From assembly GCA_902475645.1 (NCBI GenBank), contig CABSAH010000015.1, forward strand, positions 1 to 17,989: 17,989 nucleotides of DNA. Direction: 5' to 3'. This stretch comes from an uncultured Christensenellaceae bacterium (lineage in GTDB: Bacteria > Bacillota > Clostridia > Christensenellales > CAG-138). This document shows, piece by piece, positions 1 to 8,273 of this stretch (within the stretch, counting starts at the first letter, position 1; each line of letters begins with the position of its first letter). The position numbers and the translations under genes are program-made. Under the pieces are notes generated by a model, which was not told the origin of the DNA, made no database searches, and worked only from the letters and a program-made list of their open reading frames with translations.

Positions 1-2
1 CC

Positions 3-161
3 CGCCGCCCGGACTGCGTGACAGAGGTACGCATGGGCAACACCGTACTTGTGGTGTCCGGCTACTTCAAGAAAGACGCTGCCGCCACCGCAGCCGACAA
101 GATGATGAAGGTGCTGGAAGCGGAGGCCGCCGCCAATACCCGCACCGCTTCCGCTTCGTGA
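3..161 (+). CDS. TnpW-like small element protein, 3' part only
   Basis: The open frame enters from the left window edge and stops at TGA 159-161, giving the last 52 residues. The readable part contains a short motif of the form VTEVRMGNTVLVVSGYF followed by a helical, Ala/Lys-rich stretch with DKMMKVLE. This resembles the small proteins annotated TnpW that sit just before the recombinase in many Clostridia elements; their function is not known. An internal ATG at 33 exists, but the frame stays open upstream and the similarity starts before it, so the true start is probably outside the window. It lies 138 bp before the recombinase start, in the same direction. The family call rests on remembered resemblance only. 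Confidence 0.5.
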   Translation, partial: RRPDCVTEVRMGNTVLVVSGYFKKDAAATAADKMMKVLEAEAAANTRTASAS

Positions 162-226
162 TAAGCCCGGCTGTAAAAATCGTCGTTTTGACGGGCGATA
201 AAGCAGCAAATTTTGCTTTTACCCGC

Positions 227-284
227 TATACAGACAGCCGTCCCCTGTGGTATGATGTTCATACGGAATAGCGGGGCGGCTGTC
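227..284 (+). promoter_or_regulatory. Probable recombinase promoter overlapped by nested inverted repeats
   Basis: An extended -10 (TGG then TATGAT at 251-256) lies 18 bp after a weak -35, TATACA (227-232). Around it are two nested inverted repeats. The outer one pairs 233-245 with 273-284 (GACAGCCG...CGGCTGTC plus CCCC/GGGG, one bulged T). The inner one pairs 250-255 with 259-264 (GTATGA/TCATAC) and covers the -10 itself. The outer arm ends seven bases before the GGAGGA ribosome binding site at 291. This could be a regulator site or an mRNA fold; the sequence alone does not decide. Confidence 0.4.
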
Positions 285-299
285 GGAAATGGAGGATTT

Positions 300-1913
300 A
301 TGTTAAGACAAGCCACCCAAAAGACCCCTATCACAGCCCTTTACGCAAGATTGAGCAAGGACGATGAACAGCAAGGCGAGAGCCTGTCCATTGAGAACCA
401 AAAACGCATTCTTGAAACCTACGCACGGGATAATGGATTTTTGAACTGCCGCTTTTTCGTGGACGACGGATGGAGTGGCGCGAATTTCCAAAGACCCGGC
501 TTCATGGAGATGATGGACTGCGTGGAAAACGGCGAGGTCAAGTGCGTGATTACCAAAGACCTGTCGAGAATGGGCAGAAACTACTTGCAGGTCGGAATGT
601 TCACCGAGATCACCTTCCCCAAGAAGGGCGTGCGCTTCATTGCCATCAACGACGGCGTGGACAGCGCACAGGGCGACAACGACTTAACGCCGCTGAAAAA
701 TCTTTTTAACGAATGGATGGTGAGAGATACGAGCAGGAAAATCAAGGCAGTTTTCAGAAGCAAGGGCATGAGCGGCAAGCCCATTACCAGCCAGCCCGTC
801 TACGGCTATCTGAAAGGCGAGGACGGTCATTTCATCATTGACGAAGAAGCCGCCCCGGTAGTCAGACAGATTTTCAGCCTGTGCCTTGCGGGGAACGGCC
901 CCACCAAGATCGCCCGCGTCCTCACCGAGCAGGAGATCCCCACGCCGGGGACGCTGGAATACCGCAGGACGGGCAGCACCCGCCGCTACTACCCCGATTA
1001 CCCGTACAAATGGGCGACCAACACGATTGTCCATATCCTTGAACGCAAGGAGTATTTAGGGCATACGGTGAACTTCAAGACCGAGAAAATCTCCTACAAG
1101 GTAAAATCGAGCGTGGAAAATCCCGAAGAAAAGCAAGCGGTATTCGAGAACACCCACGAGCCTATCATCGACCCTGCCACATGGGAGCGCGTGCAGGAGC
1201 TTCGCAAGCAGCGCAAACGCCCCAACCGCTATGATGAAGTGGGACTGTTCTCCGGCATATTGTTCTGCGCCGACTGCGGCAGCGTCCTTTACCAGCAGCG
1301 GTATGAGAACAAGACCCGCAAGCAGGATTGCTACATCTGCGGCAACTACAAACGGCGTGTCAAGAGCTGCACGGCGCACTTTATCCGCACCGACCTTCTG
1401 ACAGCGGGCGTGACGGCGAATCTCCAAAAGATCGCCGCCTACGCCACCAAGCACGAAAAGCAGTTTATGAAGCTGCTGATCGAGCAGAACGAGGACGGCG
1501 GCAAGCGCAGAAACGCAGCCCGGAAAAAGGAACTGGACGCAGCCGAGAAGCGCATAGCCGAGTTATCCGCCATCTTCAAGCGGCTGTATGAGGACAGCGT
1601 GACCGGGCGCATCACCGACGAACGGTTTGCGGAACTGTCTGCCGACTATGAAGCCGAGCAGCGGCAGCTTAAAGAGAGAGCCGCCGAACTGCAAGGGGAG
1701 CTTTCCAAGGCGCAGGAGGCCACGGTCAACGCCGGGAAGTTTATGAACATCGTCCGCAAATACACCAGCTTTGAGGAGCTGACCCCCACCCTGCTGCGGG
1801 AGTTTATTGAGAAAATCGTCGTGCATGAGTGCAGCTATGACGAGAACAAAAACCGCAGACAGGAAATCGAGATATACTATTCTTTCGTCGGCAAGGTAGA
1901 CTTGCCCGAATAA
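300..1913 (+). CDS. Large serine recombinase, TnpX/TndX type (integrase/excisionase of the element)
   Basis: This 537-residue site-specific recombinase would excise and integrate the element through serine-linked double-strand breaks. The N-terminal resolvase domain (about 10-160) has the nucleophile motif ALYARLSKDDE with Ser19, and the family arginines in LSRMGRN. A central recombinase domain follows (about 185-300). A zinc ribbon contributes Cys323, Cys326, Cys344/347 and Cys357. A coiled-coil stretch spans about 395-485, and the C-terminal tail resembles the DUF4368 ending of this family. The ATG at 300 was chosen because GGAGGA lies 3 bases upstream at 291-296; the frame is open back to 213, but no site fits there. 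The length is close to TndX (about 530) and shorter than TnpX of Tn4451 (about 700). It appears intact. Confidence 0.93.
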   Translation: MLRQATQKTPITALYARLSKDDEQQGESLSIENQKRILETYARDNGFLNCRFFVDDGWSGANFQRPGFMEMMDCVENGEVKCVITKDLSRMGRNYLQVGMFTEITFPKKGVRFIAINDGVDSAQGDNDLTPLKNLFNEWMVRDTSRKIKAVFRSKGMSGKPITSQPVYGYLKGEDGHFIIDEEAAPVVRQIFSLCLAGNGPTKIARVLTEQEIPTPGTLEYRRTGSTRRYYPDYPYKWATNTIVHILERKEYLGHTVNFKTEKISYKVKSSVENPEEKQAVFENTHEPIIDPATWERVQELRKQRKRPNRYDEVGLFSGILFCADCGSVLYQQRYENKTRKQDCYICGNYKRRVKSCTAHFIRTDLLTAGVTANLQKIAAYATKHEKQFMKLLIEQNEDGGKRRNAARKKELDAAEKRIAELSAIFKRLYEDSVTGRITDERFAELSADYEAEQRQLKERAAELQGELSKAQEATVNAGKFMNIVRKYTSFEELTPTLLREFIEKIVVHECSYDENKNRRQEIEIYYSFVGKVDLPE

Positions 1914-2010
1914 CGCCCGACCTGTCCGGCACAATAGCTAAGTGCCGGATAGGAACGGCAAAAATTTTTACACTTCTATTGCTTCTTTATCTAACACAAA
2001 CTAACCTAAC
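1914..2010 (+). other. Non-coding right end of the element (hairpin and CTAAC repeats)
   Basis: After the recombinase stop comes a perfect 8-bp inverted repeat, TCCGGCAC (1925-1932) and GTGCCGGA (1942-1949), with a 9-base loop. An A/T-rich run follows at 1960-1970, and then three copies of CTAAC at 1991-1995, 2001-2005 and 2006-2010, set 10 and 5 bp apart. The hairpin may terminate recombinase transcription, although the T run is 15 bases away, or it may be part of the recombinase recognition end. The CTAAC copies directly abut the presumed GA crossover point. Confidence 0.45.
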
Positions 2011-2523
2011 GAGCTTATAACAGAGCGTCAGATAGCTGAAAAATACGGCATTAGCAAGGTCACGGCAGGAGAAGCTCTTCATAGACTTTGTGCGGAGGGC
2101 CATCTTACTAGCTATCCCAGAAGCGGCTACATGGTAAGGACGCTTACTCCGCGCGAAATGGAGCAGCTAAAGCGCATGAGGATAGCTGTAGAATCCCTTG
2201 TTGTGGATATTATTTGTACGGAGGCAAGCGATGAAGCAATACGTTCGCTGTATAGCGAAATAGCCCAGACATTTGAAGAAGGCGACAATGCCAGCGAAAA
2301 CAATTCCAAGTTTCACATGAGCCTTGCCCGCCTTACGGATGACAAATACGCCATTTCTTTAATGGAAACACTACTTGGGTCGGCTTCTAGGGTGGAACAA
2401 TACGTTATAGCTGAAAAGCGGGATGTATGGCAGTATTATCACAGAGGCATAGTGGATGCTCTTGTGGCGCGCAACGCCGCGGTAGCTAAGGCAAGGCTGA
2501 TAGAGGATATAAATCAAAGGTGA
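2011..2523 (+). pseudogene. GntR/FCD-family transcriptional regulator, 5' end removed by the element
   Basis: Frame 1 reads ELITERQIAEKYGISKVTAG from 2011, a GntR winged helix-turn-helix that begins in the middle of the domain. The first helix (about 20-25 residues) is absent, and an in-frame TAA sits at 2002-2004. The rest is a complete FCD effector domain to TGA at 2521-2523, about 170 residues in all. The usual FCD metal ligands are only partly present: KFH and YYH are kept, but the preceding Asp is Asn and the last His (normally MxxH) is replaced in LIEDI. The first ATG in this frame is 2131, after the DNA-binding domain, so any product would not bind DNA normally. The gene lies 105 bp before the peptide transporter operon, in the same direction, and was probably its regulator. 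Confidence 0.85.
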
Positions 2524-2537
2524 CCCCAAGATGCAGA

Positions 2538-2567
2538 GTGACAAAATAGAAACAAGAAAGATATAGA
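2538..2567 (+). promoter_or_regulatory. Weak candidate promoter for the opp-tldDE operon
   Basis: GTGACA (2538-2543) and TATAGA (2562-2567) are separated by 18 bp, 62 bp before the first start codon. Both boxes are imperfect. It is the best pair in the 105-bp gap, but the operon might instead have been transcribed with the gntR gene. Confidence 0.25.
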
Positions 2568-2628
2568 TTGAAATAAGGCTACGTATGGCGAGACGTTGCG
2601 TTATGAAATAAAAAACGGGAGGGAAACG

Positions 2629-4344
2629 ATGAAAAAGTATTTTGTAATTATTATTATGCTGTCGGTGATGCTGACAACGCTTCTCGGCTGCCAAAGAACA
2701 AATGATCCAGTCGATACGACAACCACTGACGCTATAGGAAAAGCTGCTCAGGATATAGGAGCCACATTAATGCCGGAGGCATCGGTCAAACTAATTGCAA
2801 AGGAGATAGTGTGGGCACGGGCATATGAGTCTACCTCCCTTGATCCGGCAGAGGCCAAAGATGACGAATCAAATAACATTGTCAGCTATACTACGGAAGG
2901 TCTCACCCGCGTGTTAAACGGTGAAATCGTGCCTGGTATTGCGGAAACGTGGGATGTTTCCGAGGATGGTCTTACTTATACATTCTACCTTAGGGAGAGT
3001 GTGTGGGCAGATGGCACGCCACTTACAGCAAGTGACTTCGTGTATTCGTTCTTACGCCTTATAGACCCTGCCCAAGGCCATTCCCAGGCGGATTCGGGCT
3101 ATATAGTGAAGAATGCCCGTGCTTATGCTGAGGGCATTGTAATCCAGGATGAAGTGGAATTTGTTGCTACCGATGACCATACCTTAGTTGTGACTTTTGA
3201 AAGCAATGGTCTTGAAAACTTACACGCCATGGCGGACAATTGCTTTCATCCCGTACGGCGATCCTTTGTGGAAGCCGTTGGAACAGCCTATGGATCTTCT
3301 ATTGAAAACGTGCTTGGGAACGGCCCTATGGTAATAACAGAGTGGTCCCGCGAAAACAGAATAGTGCTTGAAAAGAACCCCAACTACTGGAATGCCGATA
3401 ACATAAAGATAACTAAGCTCACGGGCATGTGTAATGTTGCGGGCGATACGGCCGTTGAAATGATGCTTACTGGGCAGGTGGACCTCGCGGTATTCAACGA
3501 TCCCACCTATTATGAGCAACTTTACTCCGCTGGTTTTGGGGGCGTGACTTATTGCAACACGAACCAGTTCCTCCATATAAACCAAAAAGGCCATAGCGAT
3601 GACGCTGGAAAATTCCTTTCAAACATTAATTTTCGCCGTGCACTCAGTTATGCTCTTGATCGTGCTGCTATTTGCAACACAGTTATGTTGGGGCAGACTC
3701 CCGCTACTAGACTTGTAGCTCCAGATGCTATCGGCCTCAATGACAAATTTGTGGAGGAGTACCCACTTGAAAATGGCATAAGTGCCACTGTAGATGTTAC
3801 TATGGCACAGGAATGTTTGCAGCTTGCCCTCGCCGAATTGGATACCACAATAGACGATGTACCAGAATTCTCCATGCTTTGCTTTGATTCTCAAGGGAAT
3901 CTTACCAAACTTCAGGCCATACAGGATATGTTCCACTCTGTGCTTGGCATAAAATGTGTAATAGACCCACAGCCAATACAGCAGATGATTGCCAAGGTAT
4001 ATTCTTTCGACTATGACTTCTGGGCAGGCGGCGTATCCATAGGCGCTATGGATGTTGCAAGTCCTGACGGTACACTGAGCTATTGGGATATGAATGATAC
4101 AGACTCACTGTTCGGATATGAAAACGCACGTTATGCCGAACTTCTGGACATCGCGCAACAGACCACCGACCTAAAAACTCGTTACGATGCCATAGCGGAA
4201 ATGGAAAAAATATTCTGCGACGAGGTGCCCAGCCTCCTCATTACTTGGCAGACAGTCCACGCTGTGTTTCGTGATGGTATAGAAATAACCAACATCGACA
4301 AGAACTATGGAGTTGACCTTGTATTTTCGAATGTAGCTGAATAG
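2629..4344 (+). CDS. oppA: Peptide ABC transporter substrate-binding lipoprotein (family 5)
   Basis: This extracellular, membrane-anchored binding protein would capture oligopeptides for the permease encoded next. The 571-residue product starts with a lipoprotein signal: MKK, a hydrophobic core, and the lipobox LLGC with Cys21 as the modified residue. A Thr-rich linker follows, then a full SBP_bac_5 domain (about 55-570) with the family-typical stretches VPGIAETWDVSEDGLTYTF, DFVYSFLRL and FRRALSYALD. The start at 2629 has GGGAGGG 5 bases upstream; the TTG-initiated extension at 2596 has no comparable site. Opp and Dpp cannot be told apart from sequence, and the actual ligand is unknown. It is the first gene of a seven-gene operon. 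Confidence 0.9.
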   Translation: MKKYFVIIIMLSVMLTTLLGCQRTNDPVDTTTTDAIGKAAQDIGATLMPEASVKLIAKEIVWARAYESTSLDPAEAKDDESNNIVSYTTEGLTRVLNGEIVPGIAETWDVSEDGLTYTFYLRESVWADGTPLTASDFVYSFLRLIDPAQGHSQADSGYIVKNARAYAEGIVIQDEVEFVATDDHTLVVTFESNGLENLHAMADNCFHPVRRSFVEAVGTAYGSSIENVLGNGPMVITEWSRENRIVLEKNPNYWNADNIKITKLTGMCNVAGDTAVEMMLTGQVDLAVFNDPTYYEQLYSAGFGGVTYCNTNQFLHINQKGHSDDAGKFLSNINFRRALSYALDRAAICNTVMLGQTPATRLVAPDAIGLNDKFVEEYPLENGISATVDVTMAQECLQLALAELDTTIDDVPEFSMLCFDSQGNLTKLQAIQDMFHSVLGIKCVIDPQPIQQMIAKVYSFDYDFWAGGVSIGAMDVASPDGTLSYWDMNDTDSLFGYENARYAELLDIAQQTTDLKTRYDAIAEMEKIFCDEVPSLLITWQTVHAVFRDGIEITNIDKNYGVDLVFSNVAE

Positions 4345-4412
4345 GCTGAATTTGCAAACAAGGTATTTCTAGGCTTGGAAACATATCTCACGTCGAGAAA
4401 ATGGAGGATTCG

Positions 4413-5326
4413 ATGGCTAAATATGTTTTAAAAAGAGTGATTATAGCTCTCACAACAGTTTTTGTACTGGCTACGGTAACGTTCTTTCTTACAAAGTTGC
4501 TACCAGGTGACCCTTTTATGAACGAAAAAATCCCCAAAGAAGTACAGAAACTGCAAAAGGAATATTATGGCCTGGACAAGCCTGTATTTGAACAATACAT
4601 AAAATATATGGGAAATCTTGTTGCTGGTGACTTTGGCACCTCAATGAAGTTCATTGGCCGTGAGGTAATGGACATTATCGCAGAGTTTTTTCCAGTTTCT
4701 GCCATTCTCGGACTTATATCGATGTTATTTGCGGAGCTTATAGGTATGTTATTTGGCATATTATGTGCTCAGTTCCGCAATCGTTGGCCAGACTATGTGC
4801 TTATGGTATTCGCGGTATTGGGCACTGCTCTGCCAAGCATGGTTATTGGGCCTATGATTCGTTTCCTTTTCGCCGTAAAGCTCCAATGGTTACCCGTAGG
4901 TGGTTGGGGGAGCTTAAACATATTATAATGCCGGCATTTGTGCTTGGCCTTGGTACCATAGCTGGGAACACTCGCTCCATGCGTGCATGTATGCTGGCAG
5001 TAACAACGCAAGATTATATAAAAACAGCAAAGGCAAAGGGCATGAAGCAGAGCCGTGTGGTTTTGAAGCACGAACTAAAAAATTCCCTTGTGCCTATGAT
5101 AACCGGCATTGGTCCTACTATAGCAGGAGTATTGATGGGTTCTTTCGTAGTGGAACAAATATTTGTGATACCAGGCCTTGGCAAGCACTTTGTCAACGCC
5201 GTAAACACTCTAGACTATCCGCTGATAATGGGGCTAACAATATTTTATGGCACATTCCTCGTGGTGATGAACTTGATAGTGGATATACTATATGGAGTTG
5301 TGGATCCGAGGATAAGGGTTGATTAA
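4413..5326 (+). pseudogene. oppB: Peptide ABC permease, OppB/DppB type, split by a 1-base frameshift
   Basis: This is the first membrane subunit of the peptide importer. The 5' part (4413-4928, 171 residues) has the usual N-terminal helix, the LPGDPF motif and three more helices, then ends early at TAA 4926-4928. The remainder continues in another frame from about 4909 (LKHIIMPAFVLGLGTIAG) through the EAA loop (about 5005-5090) to TAA 5324-5326. Adding one G to the run GGGGG at 4906-4910 restores a continuous 304-residue protein reading GGWGELKHII, the expected family length and sequence. GGAGG lies 5 bases before the ATG at 4413. The neighbours are all intact, so this is either a very recent mutation, a variable G tract or a sequencing error. 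The codons around the run do not form a standard -1 slippery heptamer. Confidence 0.85.
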
Positions 5327-5336
5327 GGAGAATGAA

Positions 5337-6266
5337 ATGGAGAATTATCAAACAAGGTTTGAGAATGACTTTGAGCCGCTTAAGAAGGGCGTGCTGGACA
5401 GCGATGAGATGGTGCGACCAGAAACGTCATATCTAAAGGATGTTTGGCGAAACTTTAAAAATCGCACTATTGCTGTAATAAGCTTTGTTGTATTAGCACT
5501 ATTGGTGATTATGGTGCTCTTGGGGCCTGTGATAACCGAGTATAACTATTACGGCAATGATTATAATGCCGCTAATCAAACGCCAAGCATGGAACATTGG
5601 TTCGGCACGGATGCTCTGGGGCGTGATCTGTGGACGCGAGTATGGGTGGGAGGTCGTGTAACATTGCTTATAGCTATTCTCGCGACGGTAATACCATACT
5701 TTATTGGGATGGTGGTCGGTGGTATATCGGGTTATATAGGTGGCAGGGTGGACATGGTGATAATGCGCACTATAGATATACTGATGGGCATACCCAGCAT
5801 GATATATAACATCCTGCTAATAATGGTGCTTGGTAGCGGAAACATATCTACGCTTATTATTGCATTTACAATAACGGGATGGCTAGGCAGCGCCAGAAGT
5901 ACCCGAGGAATGGTGTTGCAGCTGAAGACACGCGAATTTGTAATGGCTAGCGAGACTCTTGGTGCAAGCAGAGCAAGAATAATATTTAAGCATCTTTTAC
6001 CGAACACCCTAGGTATATCGATTGTAAGTATGACTATGATGATACCAAGCGTTATATTTGCAGAGGCATTTTTAAGCTTTATTGGTCTTGGTATAGCCCC
6101 GCCCAACCCAAGTTGGGGGCAACTTATAAAAGAAGCTAGCGAAGTGTTCAAGCAATATCCCTATCGGTTTGTGATACCATGCGCTTTCGTTAGTCTCACT
6201 ATACTTTGCTTCAACTTGATAGGAGACGGATTGAGGGATGCTCTTGATCCAAAGTTGCGTTCCTGA
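5337..6266 (+). CDS. oppC: Peptide ABC permease, OppC/DppC type
   Basis: This 309-residue integral membrane protein is the second permease subunit and would pair with the upstream permease. An N-terminal cytoplasmic segment of about 40 residues carries an OppC_N-like region, followed by a first membrane helix (about 45-70). The periplasmic motif HWFGTDALGRDLWTRV is diagnostic of this family. Further helices surround an EAA loop near ASETLGASRARIIFKHLLPN, which docks to the ATPases. The start at 5337 has AAGGAG 6 bases upstream, overlapping the stop of the preceding gene, so translation is probably coupled. It is complete and unremarkable. Confidence 0.92.
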   Translation: MENYQTRFENDFEPLKKGVLDSDEMVRPETSYLKDVWRNFKNRTIAVISFVVLALLVIMVLLGPVITEYNYYGNDYNAANQTPSMEHWFGTDALGRDLWTRVWVGGRVTLLIAILATVIPYFIGMVVGGISGYIGGRVDMVIMRTIDILMGIPSMIYNILLIMVLGSGNISTLIIAFTITGWLGSARSTRGMVLQLKTREFVMASETLGASRARIIFKHLLPNTLGISIVSMTMMIPSVIFAEAFLSFIGLGIAPPNPSWGQLIKEASEVFKQYPYRFVIPCAFVSLTILCFNLIGDGLRDALDPKLRS

Positions 6267-6277
6267 GGAGGTGACTC

Positions 6278-7309
6278 ATGAAAAACAAACACCTACTTTC
6301 AGTAAAGGATCTTTCGGTATCTTTCTCTACCTATTGGGGAGAGGTAAAGGCAGTGCGCGGTGTATCGTGGGAGCTTAACAAATGCGAAACAATAGCCATA
6401 GTAGGTGAGTCGGGCTGCGGGAAGACCGTTAGCATACAGACGGTTATGGGATTATTGCAAAAGCCTGTGGGTCGAGTAGTGAGTGGCAGTGTGGAGTTTG
6501 ATGGAATTGATATACTCTCCCTTAGTGCAGGGCAGCTTCGAGACATTCAGGGCAATAAAATGAGCATGATATTTCAGGATCCGTTCACTTATTTGAATCC
6601 TACGATGCGCGTTGGTGAGCAGATAATTGAATCTTATAGATTGCATCATAAAACCGCAAAGGTAGTGGCTAACGAAAGGATGCTTGAGATGATGCGCCTT
6701 GTCAGCTTTCCGGAACCTGAGCGTAACATGAAATGTTACCCACATCAGTTATCGGGTGGCATGCGCCAACGAGTAATGGTAGCAATGGCACTTATTTGTA
6801 AACCAAAGATAGTTTTTGCGGATGAGCCTACTACCGCTCTCGACGTCACAATACAAGCTCAGATAATCGAGCTTATGAACTTGTTGAAAGAAAAGATTGA
6901 TACTTCTATAGTTCTTATAACTCATGACTTGGGCGTTGTTGCTAACATGGCACAGAGGATATACGTTATGTACGCAGGTAAAATAGTCGAGCATGGGGAT
7001 GCAAAAACCATTTTTTATCGTCCTAAACACCCTTATACATGGGGATTACTGTTTTCCGTGCCAAGGATAGATGCGAATAAAACGGGTGGGTTAGATTATA
7101 TACATGGTACACCACCTGACCTTATCTCGCCGCCCGTTGGGTGTCCCTTCGCTGTTCGTTGTGACCATGCAATGACCATATGCGCGCGGGAAATGCCGCC
7201 TCAATATGATTTTGATGAACCAAAGCATTATGCTTCATGTTGGATGTATCATCCACAAATAAAGGAAAAGTTTATAGAATTAGCAGAGAGAAAGGGACGT
7301 CGAACATGA
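6278..7309 (+). CDS. oppD: Peptide ABC transporter ATPase, OppD/DppD type
   Basis: This 343-residue cytoplasmic ATPase powers peptide import together with the next gene. Walker A is GESGCGKT (43-50), the Q-loop lies in MIFQDPFTYLNP, the signature is LSGGMRQRV, and Walker B is IVFADEPTTALD. The H-loop is in LITHDLGVV. The C-terminal oligopeptide-transporter extension carries Cys residues (CPFAVRC, TIC, ASCW) in the arrangement that binds an iron-sulfur cluster in some OppD/DppD proteins. GAGGAGG precedes the ATG at 6278. The gene starts 11 bp after oppC and ends in a 4-bp ATGA overlap with oppF, pointing to coupled translation. Confidence 0.95.
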   Translation: MKNKHLLSVKDLSVSFSTYWGEVKAVRGVSWELNKCETIAIVGESGCGKTVSIQTVMGLLQKPVGRVVSGSVEFDGIDILSLSAGQLRDIQGNKMSMIFQDPFTYLNPTMRVGEQIIESYRLHHKTAKVVANERMLEMMRLVSFPEPERNMKCYPHQLSGGMRQRVMVAMALICKPKIVFADEPTTALDVTIQAQIIELMNLLKEKIDTSIVLITHDLGVVANMAQRIYVMYAGKIVEHGDAKTIFYRPKHPYTWGLLFSVPRIDANKTGGLDYIHGTPPDLISPPVGCPFAVRCDHAMTICAREMPPQYDFDEPKHYASCWMYHPQIKEKFIELAERKGRRT

Positions 7310-8262
7310 GCGAAGTATTGCTGGATATACGAGAACTGGATGTTTTTTTTGATGTGAAGCGTGTTGGTATGCTAAAGGCTGTAAACAGCGTTAGTCTAAA
7401 AATTAACCGTGGCGAAACACTGGGCCTTGTGGGCGAATCAAGCTGCGGGAAAACCACACTTGGACGCGCCATAGTAAAACTATATAAGCCCAATGCTGGC
7501 AAAATAATATATAATGGTCGTGACATATGGTCGCTGGATAAAAAAGAAAACCTTACTTACCGCAAGAATGTGCAAATGATATACCAAGACCCTTACGCCT
7601 CACTTGATCCGCTAAAGGTGGTGAGTCAGTCCATAAGCGAGGGAATGGACATACACGGCATATATAAAGGCGTGGCGCGGCATACAAGGACACTAGAACT
7701 TCTCGATATGGTGGGTCTTAACCGGGAGCACGCCAACCGCTTTCCTCATGAGTTTTCCGGAGGGCAGAGGCAAAGAATAGGCATTGCGCGGGCTTTGGCC
7801 GTGGAGCCCGAGCTTATAGTTTGCGATGAGCCTATTTCCGCGCTAGATGTTTCGATACAGGCGCAGATAGTGAATCTTCTTATGCGGCTGCAAAGCGAAA
7901 AGGGGTTATCATATATTTTTATAACCCATGACCTTTCCATGGTGAAACAGATTTCGTGGCGCATTGCGGTAATGTATCTTGGATCCATAGTGGAGATTGC
8001 TTCTGCGGCCGCACTTTATGAGCGGCATATACATCCCTATACAAGGGCACTGCTTTCCGCAATACCAATACCCGATCCAGAGGTGGAAAAGAAGCGCCGC
8101 AGGATATTTCTGAGTGGCGATGTGCCAAGCCCAATAAATATTGGGGATGGATGTGCCTTTAATAGTCGTTGCCCTATGGCGAGGGAGCCTTGTGCTTATG
8201 AAAAGCCAAAACTCAGAGAACTACTGCCCAGCCATTTTGTGGCTTGCCATTTTGCGAGATAA
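7306..8262 (+). CDS. oppF: Peptide ABC transporter ATPase, OppF/DppF type
   Basis: This is the second ATPase of the importer, 318 residues. Walker A reads GESSCGKTT (43-51), with Ser where most homologues have Gly; this still fits GxxxxGK[ST]. The Q-loop is MIYQDPYASLDP, the signature FSGGQRQRIG, Walker B LIVCDEPISALD, and the H-loop FITHDLSMV. A C-terminal Cys-containing extension (CAFNSRC, CAYEK, ACHF) matches that of OppD. The start at 7306 lies in an ATGA overlap with oppD, with AAAGGGA upstream; a longer frame from 7237 runs inside oppD and was not used. The TldD gene follows after 11 bp. Confidence 0.95.
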   Translation: MSEVLLDIRELDVFFDVKRVGMLKAVNSVSLKINRGETLGLVGESSCGKTTLGRAIVKLYKPNAGKIIYNGRDIWSLDKKENLTYRKNVQMIYQDPYASLDPLKVVSQSISEGMDIHGIYKGVARHTRTLELLDMVGLNREHANRFPHEFSGGQRQRIGIARALAVEPELIVCDEPISALDVSIQAQIVNLLMRLQSEKGLSYIFITHDLSMVKQISWRIAVMYLGSIVEIASAAALYERHIHPYTRALLSAIPIPDPEVEKKRRRIFLSGDVPSPINIGDGCAFNSRCPMAREPCAYEKPKLRELLPSHFVACHFAR

Positions 8263-8273
8263 TGGAGGAAAAA

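Larger units (their letters stand above)
1..2012 (+). mobile_element. Right end of an integrated TnpX/TndX-type element (left part outside window)
   Basis: This block holds the tail of a TnpW-like ORF, a large serine recombinase reading toward the right border, and a short non-coding end. A GntR gene starts abruptly at 2011 with its first 20-25 codons missing, and a stop codon lies in the same frame just upstream at 2002-2004. That places the border at about 2005-2012. Tn4451 and Tn5397 recombinases are known to join at GA dinucleotides, and GA stands at 2011-2012, exactly where GntR homology begins. The left end, cargo and transfer genes are not in view, so whether this is a conjugative, mobilizable or degenerate element cannot be told. 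Confidence 0.72.

Noticed and set aside
1921..1970. Strong terminator call for the hairpin after the recombinase
   Set aside because: The stem is perfect, but the T run begins about 15 bases later, so it was kept only as part of the non-coding element end.
2531..2566. An 11-codon open frame (MQSDKIETRKI) in the gap before oppA, considered as a leader or precursor peptide
   Set aside because: No ribosome binding site, low-complexity content and chance length. It also overlaps the only promoter candidate.
4902..4928. Programmed -1 frameshifting to express the full permease
   Set aside because: The zero-frame codons TGG GGG do not form an X-XXY-YYZ slippery site, no strong downstream pseudoknot was evident, and the family is not known to use recoding. 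Mutation or sequence error is simpler.
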